Shown here in pieces: positions 5,461-11,727 of a stretch of 11,727 bases of DNA. The stretch is taken from positions 1 to 11,727 of the forward strand of contig CASEST010000071.1 of the NCBI GenBank assembly GCA_949290725.1. Direction: 5' to 3'. This stretch comes from an uncultured bacterium (lineage in GTDB: Bacteria; Bacillota_I; Bacilli_A; RFN20; CAG-826). The position numbers and the translations under genes were made by a program. The first letter of the stretch is position 1. Each line of letters opens with the position of its first letter. The notes under the pieces are model-generated. The model was not told the DNA's origin. It saw only the letters and a list, made by a program, of their open reading frames with translations, and searched no databases.

Positions 5461-8376
5461 TTATATACTCGCTCCTTTTTTATTTAATTTTAGCTTTTCT
5501 TTTCTTCTTTTGATATATTTTCTTAATTCCCCGCTAAATAAAGAAATAAATGGGAAAGTAAGCATAATTAGCCAAATACGATAATCTAATACCATATTAG
5601 TTTCAAAAACTACTGTATTTAAAACTGGAATAAATACTACTGCCATCAATAAAACTATTTCAAAAACTAAACCATAAAGGACTTCCTTATTCGTAAAAAA
5701 TCCTAGTGAAAAAATCGATTCATCTTTACTTCTACAAGCAAAGACTATCCCCATTTGACAGAATACTATCGAAATTAAAGTTACAGTTGTTGCACTCATC
5801 CATATTTCTTCATGGTTTAATTGATTAAATAAAGTAAATGGTAAATTTAAAGACATCGAGGTAAATAGATTAAATAAGAAATAAGCAGCCACCGATAAAA
5901 TCGATGTTTGAACCCCATAAAAAATAACATCAGCAAATAATCCTTTATTTAACAAATGATCATTTAATTTTCTAGGAGGGTAATTCATGATGTTTTTTGA
6001 AGGTTTTTCGCAACCTAATGCAATAGCAGGAAGCATATCTGTTCCAATATCAACTAATAAAATTTCTAAGATAGTTAGCATTGGAGGAACAGCATTTAAA
6101 GTCAATAATGGGAGTAAAAATGGTATCGCTTCAGGAATATTAGAATTAAAAATATATGTAATAAATTTTCTAATATTACCAAAAATTGCTCTTCCTTCTT
6201 CAATTGCTCTAACGATTGAAGCAAAATTATCATCAGTTAAAATCATATCGGCTGCGTCTTTAGCAACATCGGTTCCGGCAATTCCCATCGCTACACCAAT
6301 ATCAGCCTTTTTTAAAGCAGGCGCATCATTAACTCCATCACCAGTAACTGCTACTACTTCACCTAATTCTTGTAAAGCTGAAACAATACGATATTTTTGT
6401 TCTGGAGCCATTCGAGCAAAAATTATTTCTTCTTTTAAATATTTCTTTAAAGTTTCATCATCAATTTCATTTAATTCACTACCAGAAATAATCTTTACCT
6501 TATCATTATTAACAATCCCAATCTTTTTAGCGATTGCTAAAGCGGTTAAAGAATAATCTCCAGTAATCATAATTACTTTTATTCCAGCTTTATGACATTT
6601 TAAAATCGCTTCTTTTATTCCATCTCTAGGCGGATCTTGCATCGCTTCTAAACCGATAAAAACAAGATTATTCTCGATATTATTTATATTGTATTCACTT
6701 AAAGCTAAAGGAAGATTATCTTCCTTTTTTAATAATCTAAAAGCCATTCCTAAGACTCTTAAGCCATCTTTAGCATAAGAATCATTTTGTTTCATTATTA
6801 AATCATAATCTGATTTTGTTAATTCTCTTACTTTGCCATTTTCTAAAACAAATTTAGATTTTTCTAAAACTTCTTTTGGTGAACCTTTAGTAAATGCGAT
6901 TCTTTGTGCGCCATCAATACTTTTTTCGAATTGATGAATGGTAGTCATCATTTTTCTTACGCTATCAAAAGGTAATTCCTTAATACGTGGAGTAATTCTA
7001 ATTTGATTATTCGCATTTAATAATCCTTTTTCACTTACAACACCTAAACAAGCTTCAGTTGGATCTCCTAAAACAATATATTTACCAGCTTTATGAGGAT
7101 CTTCAATAATTCTTGCATTTGAACATAAAGCTCCGCTCATTAATAGCATCTTTAAATCATGATTATTTAAAATTGTTTGTTTAACTTTATCTTTATCTAG
7201 AATCTCACCTTTAAAAGAATAACCATTACCAGTTACATCATAAATTCTATTTAATAAATATAATGATTTAACAGTCATTTCGTTTTTAGTTAAAGTACCG
7301 GTTTTATCACTACAAATAACCGAGGTTGAACCTAAAGTTTCAGCACTTGACAAGTTTTTTACTAAAGCTCCTTCTTTAGCTAAACGCTGAACAGCTTTAG
7401 CTAAAGATAAAGAAACTGTAGGTGATAAACCTTCAGGAATAAAAGCAACAATCATTCCTAAAGCAATAACAAATTGATTTAAATATAAACTTGGTTTATC
7501 AAATCCTTGATCAAAACCATTAATCATTAAACCTAAAATAAATACTACTAATCCAATTAAAGAGGCGATTAAAGCGATTGTTTTAGTAACTTTTTCAATC
7601 TCTAATTCTAAAGGGGATTTCTTTTCCTTAATATTTTCAATTAATGAAGCAATCTTCCCGAATTCAGTATTCATTCCAGTAGCAAAAACAACTGCTCGAG
7701 CACTACCCGTAGCAACACTTGTTCCAGCAAAAGCAATATTTTTAGCTCTTATCGAAGTTTCTGGTAACTCTTTTAAAGCTTCATAAGTTTTTCTAACTGG
7801 AGTTGCTTCACCATCTAAAGAAGATTGATTAGTTGTAAAATCAGTTGCGCTAATAATACGGGCATCAGCAGAAATATTATCACCTTCACTTAAAATAATA
7901 ATATCTCCTGGAACTAATAAACTTGCTTCGATCTGTTTTTCATTTCCTTCTCTAATTACTCTAGCATAAGAAGGAAGCATCTTTTTTAAAGCTTCAGTTG
8001 ATTTATTAGCTTTAAATTGCTGAATGAAAGAAAAAACTCCATTGATTATATTAATTAAAAAAATGGCAATTCCTAAATATAACATTCCCGGATCATGTAA
8101 AACACCGATTGAAGAGGGATTTTCTTCAGCTATAAAACATGAGATTATTGATATTGTTCCGCTAATCCATAATAAGATTGCCATTATCGAAATAAAGTTT
8201 TTTAAAAATAAAATTACTGGATTAACTTTCTTTTTTTCTTTTAAGATATTTTTACCATAAATTTCTAATCTTTTTTTAGCTTCTTCTTCTGATAAACCAT
8301 GAGAAGAGGTATTTTCTAATTCATAGATTTTTCTTGAATTAGCTTTATAAATTGATTCTAAATCTAACCTGTCCAT
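5461..8376 (-). CDS. P-type cation ATPase, Na+/K+-ATPase-like (IIC)
   Basis: This 971-residue membrane pump has an N-domain (1-75), M1-M2 (about 55-121), an actuator domain (122-258), M3-M4 (265-325), the phosphorylation/nucleotide region and M5-M10 (735-951). The phosphorylated residue is D357 in CSDKTGTLT. The hinge DPPR is at 581-584, TGD at 605-607 and TGDGVNDAP at 678-686. Type IIC markers are IPEGL in M4 (313-317), the run-up VKNLSSAETLGSTS, SNIPE in M5 (745-749) and DIGTDMLPAIALGCE in M6 (776-790). E749, D776 and D780 match the ion-binding E779, D804 and D808 of animal Na,K-ATPase. Ser745 matches Na,K-ATPase S775, not the Lys of H,K-ATPase. The actuator loop reads LDGEA instead of the usual TGES, keeping the catalytic Glu190. 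No beta-subunit gene and no clear ribosome binding site are seen. Transport of Na+, K+ or a related ion is inferred. Confidence 0.92.
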   Translation of the reverse strand: MDRLDLESIYKANSRKIYELENTSSHGLSEEEAKKRLEIYGKNILKEKKKVNPVILFLKNFISIMAILLWISGTISIISCFIAEENPSSIGVLHDPGMLYLGIAIFLINIINGVFSFIQQFKANKSTEALKKMLPSYARVIREGNEKQIEASLLVPGDIIILSEGDNISADARIISATDFTTNQSSLDGEATPVRKTYEALKELPETSIRAKNIAFAGTSVATGSARAVVFATGMNTEFGKIASLIENIKEKKSPLELEIEKVTKTIALIASLIGLVVFILGLMINGFDQGFDKPSLYLNQFVIALGMIVAFIPEGLSPTVSLSLAKAVQRLAKEGALVKNLSSAETLGSTSVICSDKTGTLTKNEMTVKSLYLLNRIYDVTGNGYSFKGEILDKDKVKQTILNNHDLKMLLMSGALCSNARIIEDPHKAGKYIVLGDPTEACLGVVSEKGLLNANNQIRITPRIKELPFDSVRKMMTTIHQFEKSIDGAQRIAFTKGSPKEVLEKSKFVLENGKVRELTKSDYDLIMKQNDSYAKDGLRVLGMAFRLLKKEDNLPLALSEYNINNIENNLVFIGLEAMQDPPRDGIKEAILKCHKAGIKVIMITGDYSLTALAIAKKIGIVNNDKVKIISGSELNEIDDETLKKYLKEEIIFARMAPEQKYRIVSALQELGEVVAVTGDGVNDAPALKKADIGVAMGIAGTDVAKDAADMILTDDNFASIVRAIEEGRAIFGNIRKFITYIFNSNIPEAIPFLLPLLTLNAVPPMLTILEILLVDIGTDMLPAIALGCEKPSKNIMNYPPRKLNDHLLNKGLFADVIFYGVQTSILSVAAYFLFNLFTSMSLNLPFTLFNQLNHEEIWMSATTVTLISIVFCQMGIVFACRSKDESIFSLGFFTNKEVLYGLVFEIVLLMAVVFIPVLNTVVFETNMVLDYRIWLIMLTFPFISLFSGELRKYIKRRKEKLKLNKKGASI

Positions 8377-8464
8377 AATAAATTAATTAATAAAAATCTT
8401 ATAATTCATCACGATGGATTATTTTAACATTAAAAAATTATTAATAATAGTTTTTTTAAAGAAT

Positions 8465-8518
8465 ATTAATCTAATTTAATACTCTTTTAATATTTAAAAG
8501 GCATTAAATTAGATTAAT
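8465..8518. terminator. Long two-part hairpin between the GNAT remnant and the ATPase gene
   Basis: The outer arms ATTAATCTAATTTAAT and ATTAAATTAGATTAAT pair perfectly over 16 bp. After a small bulge an inner stem, CTTTTAA (8484-8490) with TTAAAAG (8494-8500), continues the hairpin. It overlaps the acetyltransferase stop codon and likely insulates the ATPase gene from upstream transcription. Confidence 0.65.
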
Positions 8519-9002
8519 TAAGAATTAAATGAAGATTGATTCATAAAAAAATAAATATAAATGTGATAATATAATGAATAATTAATAGATTGCATTATAA
8601 ATCCACTTCGATGATTATTTATATCATGAGTAGCACCTATATAAGTAATCCCATTATCTTTAAGTTTTTCTATCATCGCTTTAGCAGCCTCTTTCATAAT
8701 TCTTTTATGCCGATATTCACTTTTAAGAGCATAACCTAAATCATGAGCTTCATCATTACTTAATCCGATATAACCAATCGGATTAAGATTTTCTTTTAAG
8801 CATATGGCATAAAAATATCCACCATTTTTATAACTATTTTCAATTCGGTTTTTATAAAATTCTTTTACATCTTTTAAACTAGTTAATGGTAACCATGGTA
8901 AATAAATATTCGTTTTTTATCTTTAAGAATACTTAAAAGCGCTACAAAATCATTTTCATTAAAATTTCTTAAGATTAATCTATCAGTAATAATTTCCTTC
9001 AT
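8518..9002 (-). pseudogene. GNAT-family N-acetyltransferase, frameshifted
   Basis: The ATG at 9002 opens a typical GNAT N-terminus (MKEIITDRLILRNFNENDF) but the frame hits a stop at about codon 40. Adding one base at the T6 run (8913-8918) restores a 161-codon frame through TNIYLPWLPLTS, NPIGYIGLSNDEAHDLGYAL and ATHDINNHRSGFIM, down to the stop at 8518. These match the family's core strands and the AcCoA region. The AcCoA loop reads YRHKRIM where relatives usually have a Gly-rich HKGIM-like loop. The C-terminal 20 residues are hydrophobic and do not resemble the family's final strands. Together this suggests a decaying gene, though a homopolymer sequencing error could explain the frameshift alone. 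The ribosome site is weak. Confidence 0.8.
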
Positions 9003-9136
9003 TTTAAATATTATCTTTCTTACTATAATCTTATTTAAAGTTTATTCACATTAAATATTTTATTATAAACTTATATTTATAATTAAACTCCATCAATAAA
9101 ATATCTTTTTTTTAAATAAAAAGAATTTAGTAAAAA

Positions 9137-9802
9137 TTATGAACTATAATATTTCTTTTCTTTTCTAAAGGCTTTTTTATATTTTTCGATATTCTCAATA
9201 AACTGGTAAACATTATTAATACTAAAGGCATATGAAAGATAGCTTTGTGTTCCTCTATATTTTTCCTTATTAAATTCAGTTAGATCTAAAAATCTACAAT
9301 TATCTTCTAAATCAAGCATTTTTACTAAGGATGATATCGAATTTCTTAAACAAATTGTAATATATTTATCATAGTCAACAAGTTTATCATGTGTAATATA
9401 TCTTAAAGCGTTCTTTATATAAAGATCGAAATATTTTTCGAAACCACATTCAACATATATATTTCTAACATCCTCTAAACTAAATTCACTATCTTCAACA
9501 ACATCATGTAATAAGCAAACTTCTTGGACTCCATCAAAAGGAACATTAAATTCATGCATTAAATCGATGTCTAAACAATTACATTCATGTGGTTTTATCC
9601 CAACTAATTCCTGATATCTTCTATATAACCTATATGGATGATTAGCATATTCTTCACCATTTTCTCTTTTTTGATAGCGATGAGCATATTCCATTATTTC
9701 AAAGGCTAGATTAACTGTGGTAGTATCCCAATTTTTTATCTCATGTTCACCATATCCTATCTTTCTTAAATATTTATGAATCTTATCTAAATTTTCATTC
9801 AT
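9137..9802 (-). CDS. Stand-alone HD-domain protein, (p)ppGpp hydrolase-like
   Basis: This 221-residue cytosolic protein matches the HD hydrolase domain of RelA/SpoT and the small alarmone hydrolases (MESH1 type). The metal and catalytic residues are visible in order: H55 in GEEYANHP, H99-D100 and E103-D104 in LLHDVVEDSEFS, and D164 with N168 in KMLDLEDN, equivalent to the LADRLHN motif. There is no synthetase, TGS or ACT domain, so hydrolysis of (p)ppGpp or a similar nucleotide is the likely reaction, inferred from motifs only. An insertion of about 25 residues before the HD pair contains H72, C74 and C76 (PHECNC). The start is fixed by AAAAAAGGAGAAAAAGCA. It stands alone between two gaps, preceded by a TATAAT box and a hairpin, so it is probably monocistronic. 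Confidence 0.7.
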   Translation of the reverse strand: MNENLDKIHKYLRKIGYGEHEIKNWDTTTVNLAFEIMEYAHRYQKRENGEEYANHPYRLYRRYQELVGIKPHECNCLDIDLMHEFNVPFDGVQEVCLLHDVVEDSEFSLEDVRNIYVECGFEKYFDLYIKNALRYITHDKLVDYDKYITICLRNSISSLVKMLDLEDNCRFLDLTEFNKEKYRGTQSYLSYAFSINNVYQFIENIEKYKKAFRKEKKYYSS

Positions 9803-9828
9803 TGCTTTTTCTCCTTTTTTACTTTTAA

Positions 9829-9834
9829 ATTATA
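9829..9834 (-). promoter_or_regulatory. -10 box for the HD-domain gene
   Basis: A perfect TATAAT on the minus strand lies 27 nt upstream of the start codon. No good -35 box is found at 17 nt. TTGACC occurs upstream, but with a 20-nt spacer and inside the hairpin arm, so the promoter is only partly convincing. Confidence 0.4.
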
Positions 9835-9850
9835 AAAAAGAAAGAAATAA

Positions 9851-9889
9851 AAATGGTCAAATCAGATTTTACATTTGATTTGACCATTT
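9851..9889. terminator. 14-bp perfect hairpin, likely bidirectional terminator
   Basis: AAATGGTCAAATCA and TGATTTGACCATTT pair exactly around an 11-nt loop. On the minus strand the stem is followed by a T-rich run (TTATTTCTTTCTTTTTT). It lies 240 nt past the solute-binding protein stop codon, so it would end that transcript or a separate small RNA made from the gap. Confidence 0.7.
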
Positions 9890-10009
9890 ATTAATGATCA
9901 GATAGCTTACTAATATTTTTAATATTAAATCTTTATTCTATTTGTCCTTATATTTTTATTTATTCTTTTGTTGTCTTATTTTTTTAGTAAAGAAGTAAGG
10001 AGCAGCTCT

Positions 10010-10090
10010 TTGACAACTACATTTTCAATGAATTTATCTTATTCATTAACTATTGTTGCTATTCCCTTTTTTAGGTTTAGAAATTTATAA
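10010..10090 (+). CDS. Candidate 26-residue membrane peptide, holin-like/type I toxin-like
   Basis: A TTG start lies 7 nt after a perfect AAGGAG (9997-10002). The reading frame gives MTTTFSMNLSYSLTIVAIPF followed by FRFRNL and a stop. The opening MTT and the hydrophobic core with SYSLTIVAI resemble, from memory, the small holin-like toxin family of Firmicutes, which opens with MTTYEALSLM-like sequence and continues into a single membrane helix. This copy is shorter, appears to lack about two residues after MTT, and has no Lys-rich tail. It may be a degenerate toxin or a chance ORF. A weak minus-strand promoter (-35 TTTACT at 10113-10108, -10 TATAAA at 10089-10084, 18-nt spacer) could drive an antisense RNA across it. 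No database search was possible. Confidence 0.4.
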   Translation: MTTTFSMNLSYSLTIVAIPFFRFRNL

Positions 10091-10091
10091 A

Positions 10092-10115
10092 GTTTTCTTT
10101 TTAGAAAAGTAAAAC
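10092..10115. repeat. Weak bulged inverted repeat downstream of the small ORF
   Basis: GTTTTCTTTT pairs with AAAAG-T-AAAAC around a 3-nt loop, with one bulged base. All but four pairs are A-T. It starts just after the small ORF's stop codon and 15 nt beyond the solute-binding protein stop on the other strand. It is not a convincing terminator in either direction. Confidence 0.3.
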
Positions 10116-10129
10116 CATATATACATTAA

Positions 10130-11584
10130 TTATAGAAGTATTTGTTTTGCTTCTTTTTCAGCATCCTCTAAAAAGGATGATATTAAAGAGGTGTCTTCGG
10201 TAGTTAAAGAATCATAAACAAGTTTATCTAGCGTATCATGAATTCTTCCTTGCGCTGGATGATTACAATAAAAAGTATCGTTATATTCATAAATAAAATC
10301 TTTAAAATTTGCATAAACATAACCATTGTATTTAGAATTATATGATTCATTATATTGTGTATTATCTAAAGTAGATTTTTTAAAAGGAGAATAGATAGGT
10401 CTTATATAATTAGAATATTCTGGCTTTCCAAAATTTAGATATTTATAAGAGTTCGTATCATCTAAAAGATATTTTATAAATAAGAAGGAGGCTAAAGCTC
10501 GATCTTCATCTTCGTGATCTAAAATAGAAAGATTATATCCTTCAACCAATGAAGATAAGTCGTTGCTTCCTTTAAAAATTCTACTTACTCCAATGTTATC
10601 GTCAAATTCATTTAAAAAATATAATGAACTGTTATCTCCAATATAAAATAAAGTATTAGAAGAAATAAGCGATCTATAATTTAAGTTAAAGTCTGAAATT
10701 GAAGTCGTCGAAATATATCCTTTTTTTAAATAGTTATTTAATCTTATTAATAGCTCTTCGACATTTTCATTATTAAAATCAATACTTGTTTTCCTATTTT
10801 TATAGGACAAAAATGGGAGTTCATATTGTTTTAAAAAACTTGATAATAGCCAGTTATTATTGCCGAAAGTTAAAACAGAACTTTGACCATTGCGTGGGAA
10901 AATTATCTGTTCAACAGATTCGTTATATTGCATTAATGCAGGAGCAAGTTTATTGAAAAATTCATCCCAAGATAAAGAAAATAAATAATTTTCATCAAGA
11001 GGTTTAGAATTGTTAATCGTGTTATCAAATGACGATAAATCAAGTCCAAGAATTACATCTTTATTATAAAATAAGCCTTGAGTATATTTTAAAAATGGTA
11101 AGGAGTAAATTCCTTCTTTTATATAATTGCTTCCTTGTTCAACGAAAGCATCAATATAATCATTATTATATTCTTCGCCAAATCCATAGTCCTCATCATA
11201 TATATAATCGGTCATATCTAAAACTACATTATAGTCAATATAATCTGATGTAGATTTTGGAGTGGAAATAACTATATCTGGATAAAATTTTGGAGTAATG
11301 GAAGTAATTACCATAATTTCAAGTTCATCATCATCAAGAAAAGCTGAATCTTGAAATACAGGAACAACATTTATCCAACCAAATTTATCGTTGAATGTAT
11401 TAGTAATATCCTCTATTACTAGTTCCATTCCTTCTCCTAAATTATGCCAAAAATAAATAGTTGTGACATTTTCCTCTTCTTTAATTTCATCATCTTCCTC
11501 TACTTTTGTTGCGTTACAAGAAGTAAAAACTAAAGAAAATAATAAAGAAATGCTTAAAATATTAAATAATTTTTGTCTTTTCAT
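10130..11584 (-). CDS. ABC transporter solute-binding lipoprotein (family 1, sugar type)
   Basis: This 484-residue protein is predicted to be anchored to the outer face of the membrane. The signal peptide MKRQKLFNILSISLL is followed by a lipobox ending at Cys23 (VFTSC), then an acidic linker (EEDDEIKEEE). The mature part begins TIYFWHNLGEGMELVIEDIT, a typical opening of extracellular solute-binding protein family 1 (UgpB/MalE-like), with the first-lobe stretch PDIVIST and later YSLPFLKYTQGLFYNKDVI. Sugars or glycerol-phosphate-type ligands are usual for the family, and the actual ligand is unknown. I chose the start at 11584 because GAGGTATTAATA precedes it and it gives a clean lipoprotein signal. 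The longer frame to 11650 overlaps the upstream gene. No permease or ATPase genes follow, so partners must lie upstream or elsewhere. Confidence 0.88.
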   Translation of the reverse strand: MKRQKLFNILSISLLFSLVFTSCNATKVEEDDEIKEEENVTTIYFWHNLGEGMELVIEDITNTFNDKFGWINVVPVFQDSAFLDDDELEIMVITSITPKFYPDIVISTPKSTSDYIDYNVVLDMTDYIYDEDYGFGEEYNNDYIDAFVEQGSNYIKEGIYSLPFLKYTQGLFYNKDVILGLDLSSFDNTINNSKPLDENYLFSLSWDEFFNKLAPALMQYNESVEQIIFPRNGQSSVLTFGNNNWLLSSFLKQYELPFLSYKNRKTSIDFNNENVEELLIRLNNYLKKGYISTTSISDFNLNYRSLISSNTLFYIGDNSSLYFLNEFDDNIGVSRIFKGSNDLSSLVEGYNLSILDHEDEDRALASFLFIKYLLDDTNSYKYLNFGKPEYSNYIRPIYSPFKKSTLDNTQYNESYNSKYNGYVYANFKDFIYEYNDTFYCNHPAQGRIHDTLDKLVYDSLTTEDTSLISSFLEDAEKEAKQILL

Positions 11585-11618
11585 TATTAATACCTCATAT
11601 AAGATAAATGCTTTTATA

Positions 11619-11727
11619 TTATCCATTAACTTTTTTGTAAAGGTCTGCAATTATTTTTGTTAATTTAGCCGCCTTTTCATCATCTTTTTTATTTTTATAA
11701 TAAGTAACTCCTTCATGTAAATAAGAT
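11619..11727 (-). CDS. C-terminal end of an unidentified gene (runs off the right edge)
   Basis: The last 35 codons are open in one minus-strand frame and end at a TAA at 11621-11619, 34 nt before the solute-binding protein start. The tail reads SYLHEGVTYYKNKKDDEKAA followed by KLTKIIADLYKKVNG, a Lys-rich, probably helical sequence with no motif I recognise. Its spacing suggests it is in one transcript with the lipoprotein gene. Confidence 0.6.
   Translation of the reverse strand, partial: SYLHEGVTYYKNKKDDEKAAKLTKIIADLYKKVNG

Larger units (their letters stand above)
9803..10129. other. 327-bp gap between the HD gene and the solute-binding protein gene
   Basis: This AT-rich gap holds a -10 box for the HD gene, a 14-bp hairpin (9851-9889), a candidate 26-codon plus-strand ORF with an excellent ribosome site (10010-10090), and a weak hairpin (10092-10115). 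Between 9890 and 9990 nothing convincing is seen beyond T-rich sequence. Confidence 0.6.

Noticed and set aside
5987..6556. 189-codon plus-strand open frame
   Set aside because: It lies entirely antisense to the conserved catalytic region of the ATPase, and its product is low-complexity Ile/Ser/Ala sequence typical of complement-strand shadows.
5461..8376. Calcium (IIA, SERCA-like) ATPase as the identity of the pump
   Set aside because: M5 SNIPE, M6 DIGTDMLPA and the ETLGSTS stretch before the phosphorylation site fit the Na,K/H,K (IIC) group better than the SERCA motifs.
11585..11650. 22-codon longer N-terminus for the solute-binding protein
   Set aside because: The downstream ATG has a GAGGT ribosome site and gives a normal lipoprotein signal. 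The longer version overlaps the upstream gene's coding end.
1..11727. Mycoplasma-type UGA=Trp code
   Set aside because: All long frames are intact with standard stops, and checked conserved Trp residues (for example FWHNLG in the solute-binding protein) are encoded by TGG.

Overview
The window is AT-rich and mostly coded on the minus strand. Strong AAGGAG-type ribosome binding sites precede many genes, long perfect AT-rich hairpins sit between genes, and tryptophan is read from TGG in intact ORFs, so there is no sign of UGA recoding. This fits a low-GC Firmicutes/Mollicutes-like relative (Erysipelotrichales, Acholeplasma or uncultured gut Bacilli type). That placement is inferred from base composition and gene style only.

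Layout by position. The 5' end of an L-lactate dehydrogenase gene runs off the left edge (1-271, minus). Then come an EamA/DMT permease (436-1392, minus), a two-gene minus operon of an iron-sulfur flavoprotein (2188-2718) and a CMD-cupin fusion protein (1448-2170), and a divergent TetR-family regulator (2822-3430, plus). The 103-bp tetR/flavoprotein gap holds two overlapping back-to-back promoters and two matching inverted repeats of form TTRAC-N5-GTCAA, a compact model of an autoregulated repressor switch. A thiol glutathione peroxidase follows (3507-4055, minus), with an 18-bp perfect hairpin abutting its ribosome binding site.

The centre is a tight minus-strand cluster: a 971-residue P-type ATPase of the Na+/K+-ATPase-like IIC type (5461-8376), then two separate RCK/TrkA proteins (4812-5459 and 4133-4795) spaced by 1 and 16 nt. 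No Trk/Ktr membrane subunit lies in the window. The genes look like one cation (K+/Na+) homeostasis unit, and the pump-RCK-RCK arrangement is the most intriguing system here.

The right side is more accessory in character: a GNAT acetyltransferase broken by a one-base frameshift in a homopolymer (8518-9002, minus), a stand-alone HD-domain protein resembling (p)ppGpp hydrolases (9137-9802, minus), a 327-bp gap holding a strong hairpin and a possible 26-codon plus-strand holin-like/type I toxin-like peptide (10010-10090), a lipoprotein sugar-type ABC solute-binding protein (10130-11584, minus), and the last 35 codons of an unidentified gene (11619-11727, minus).
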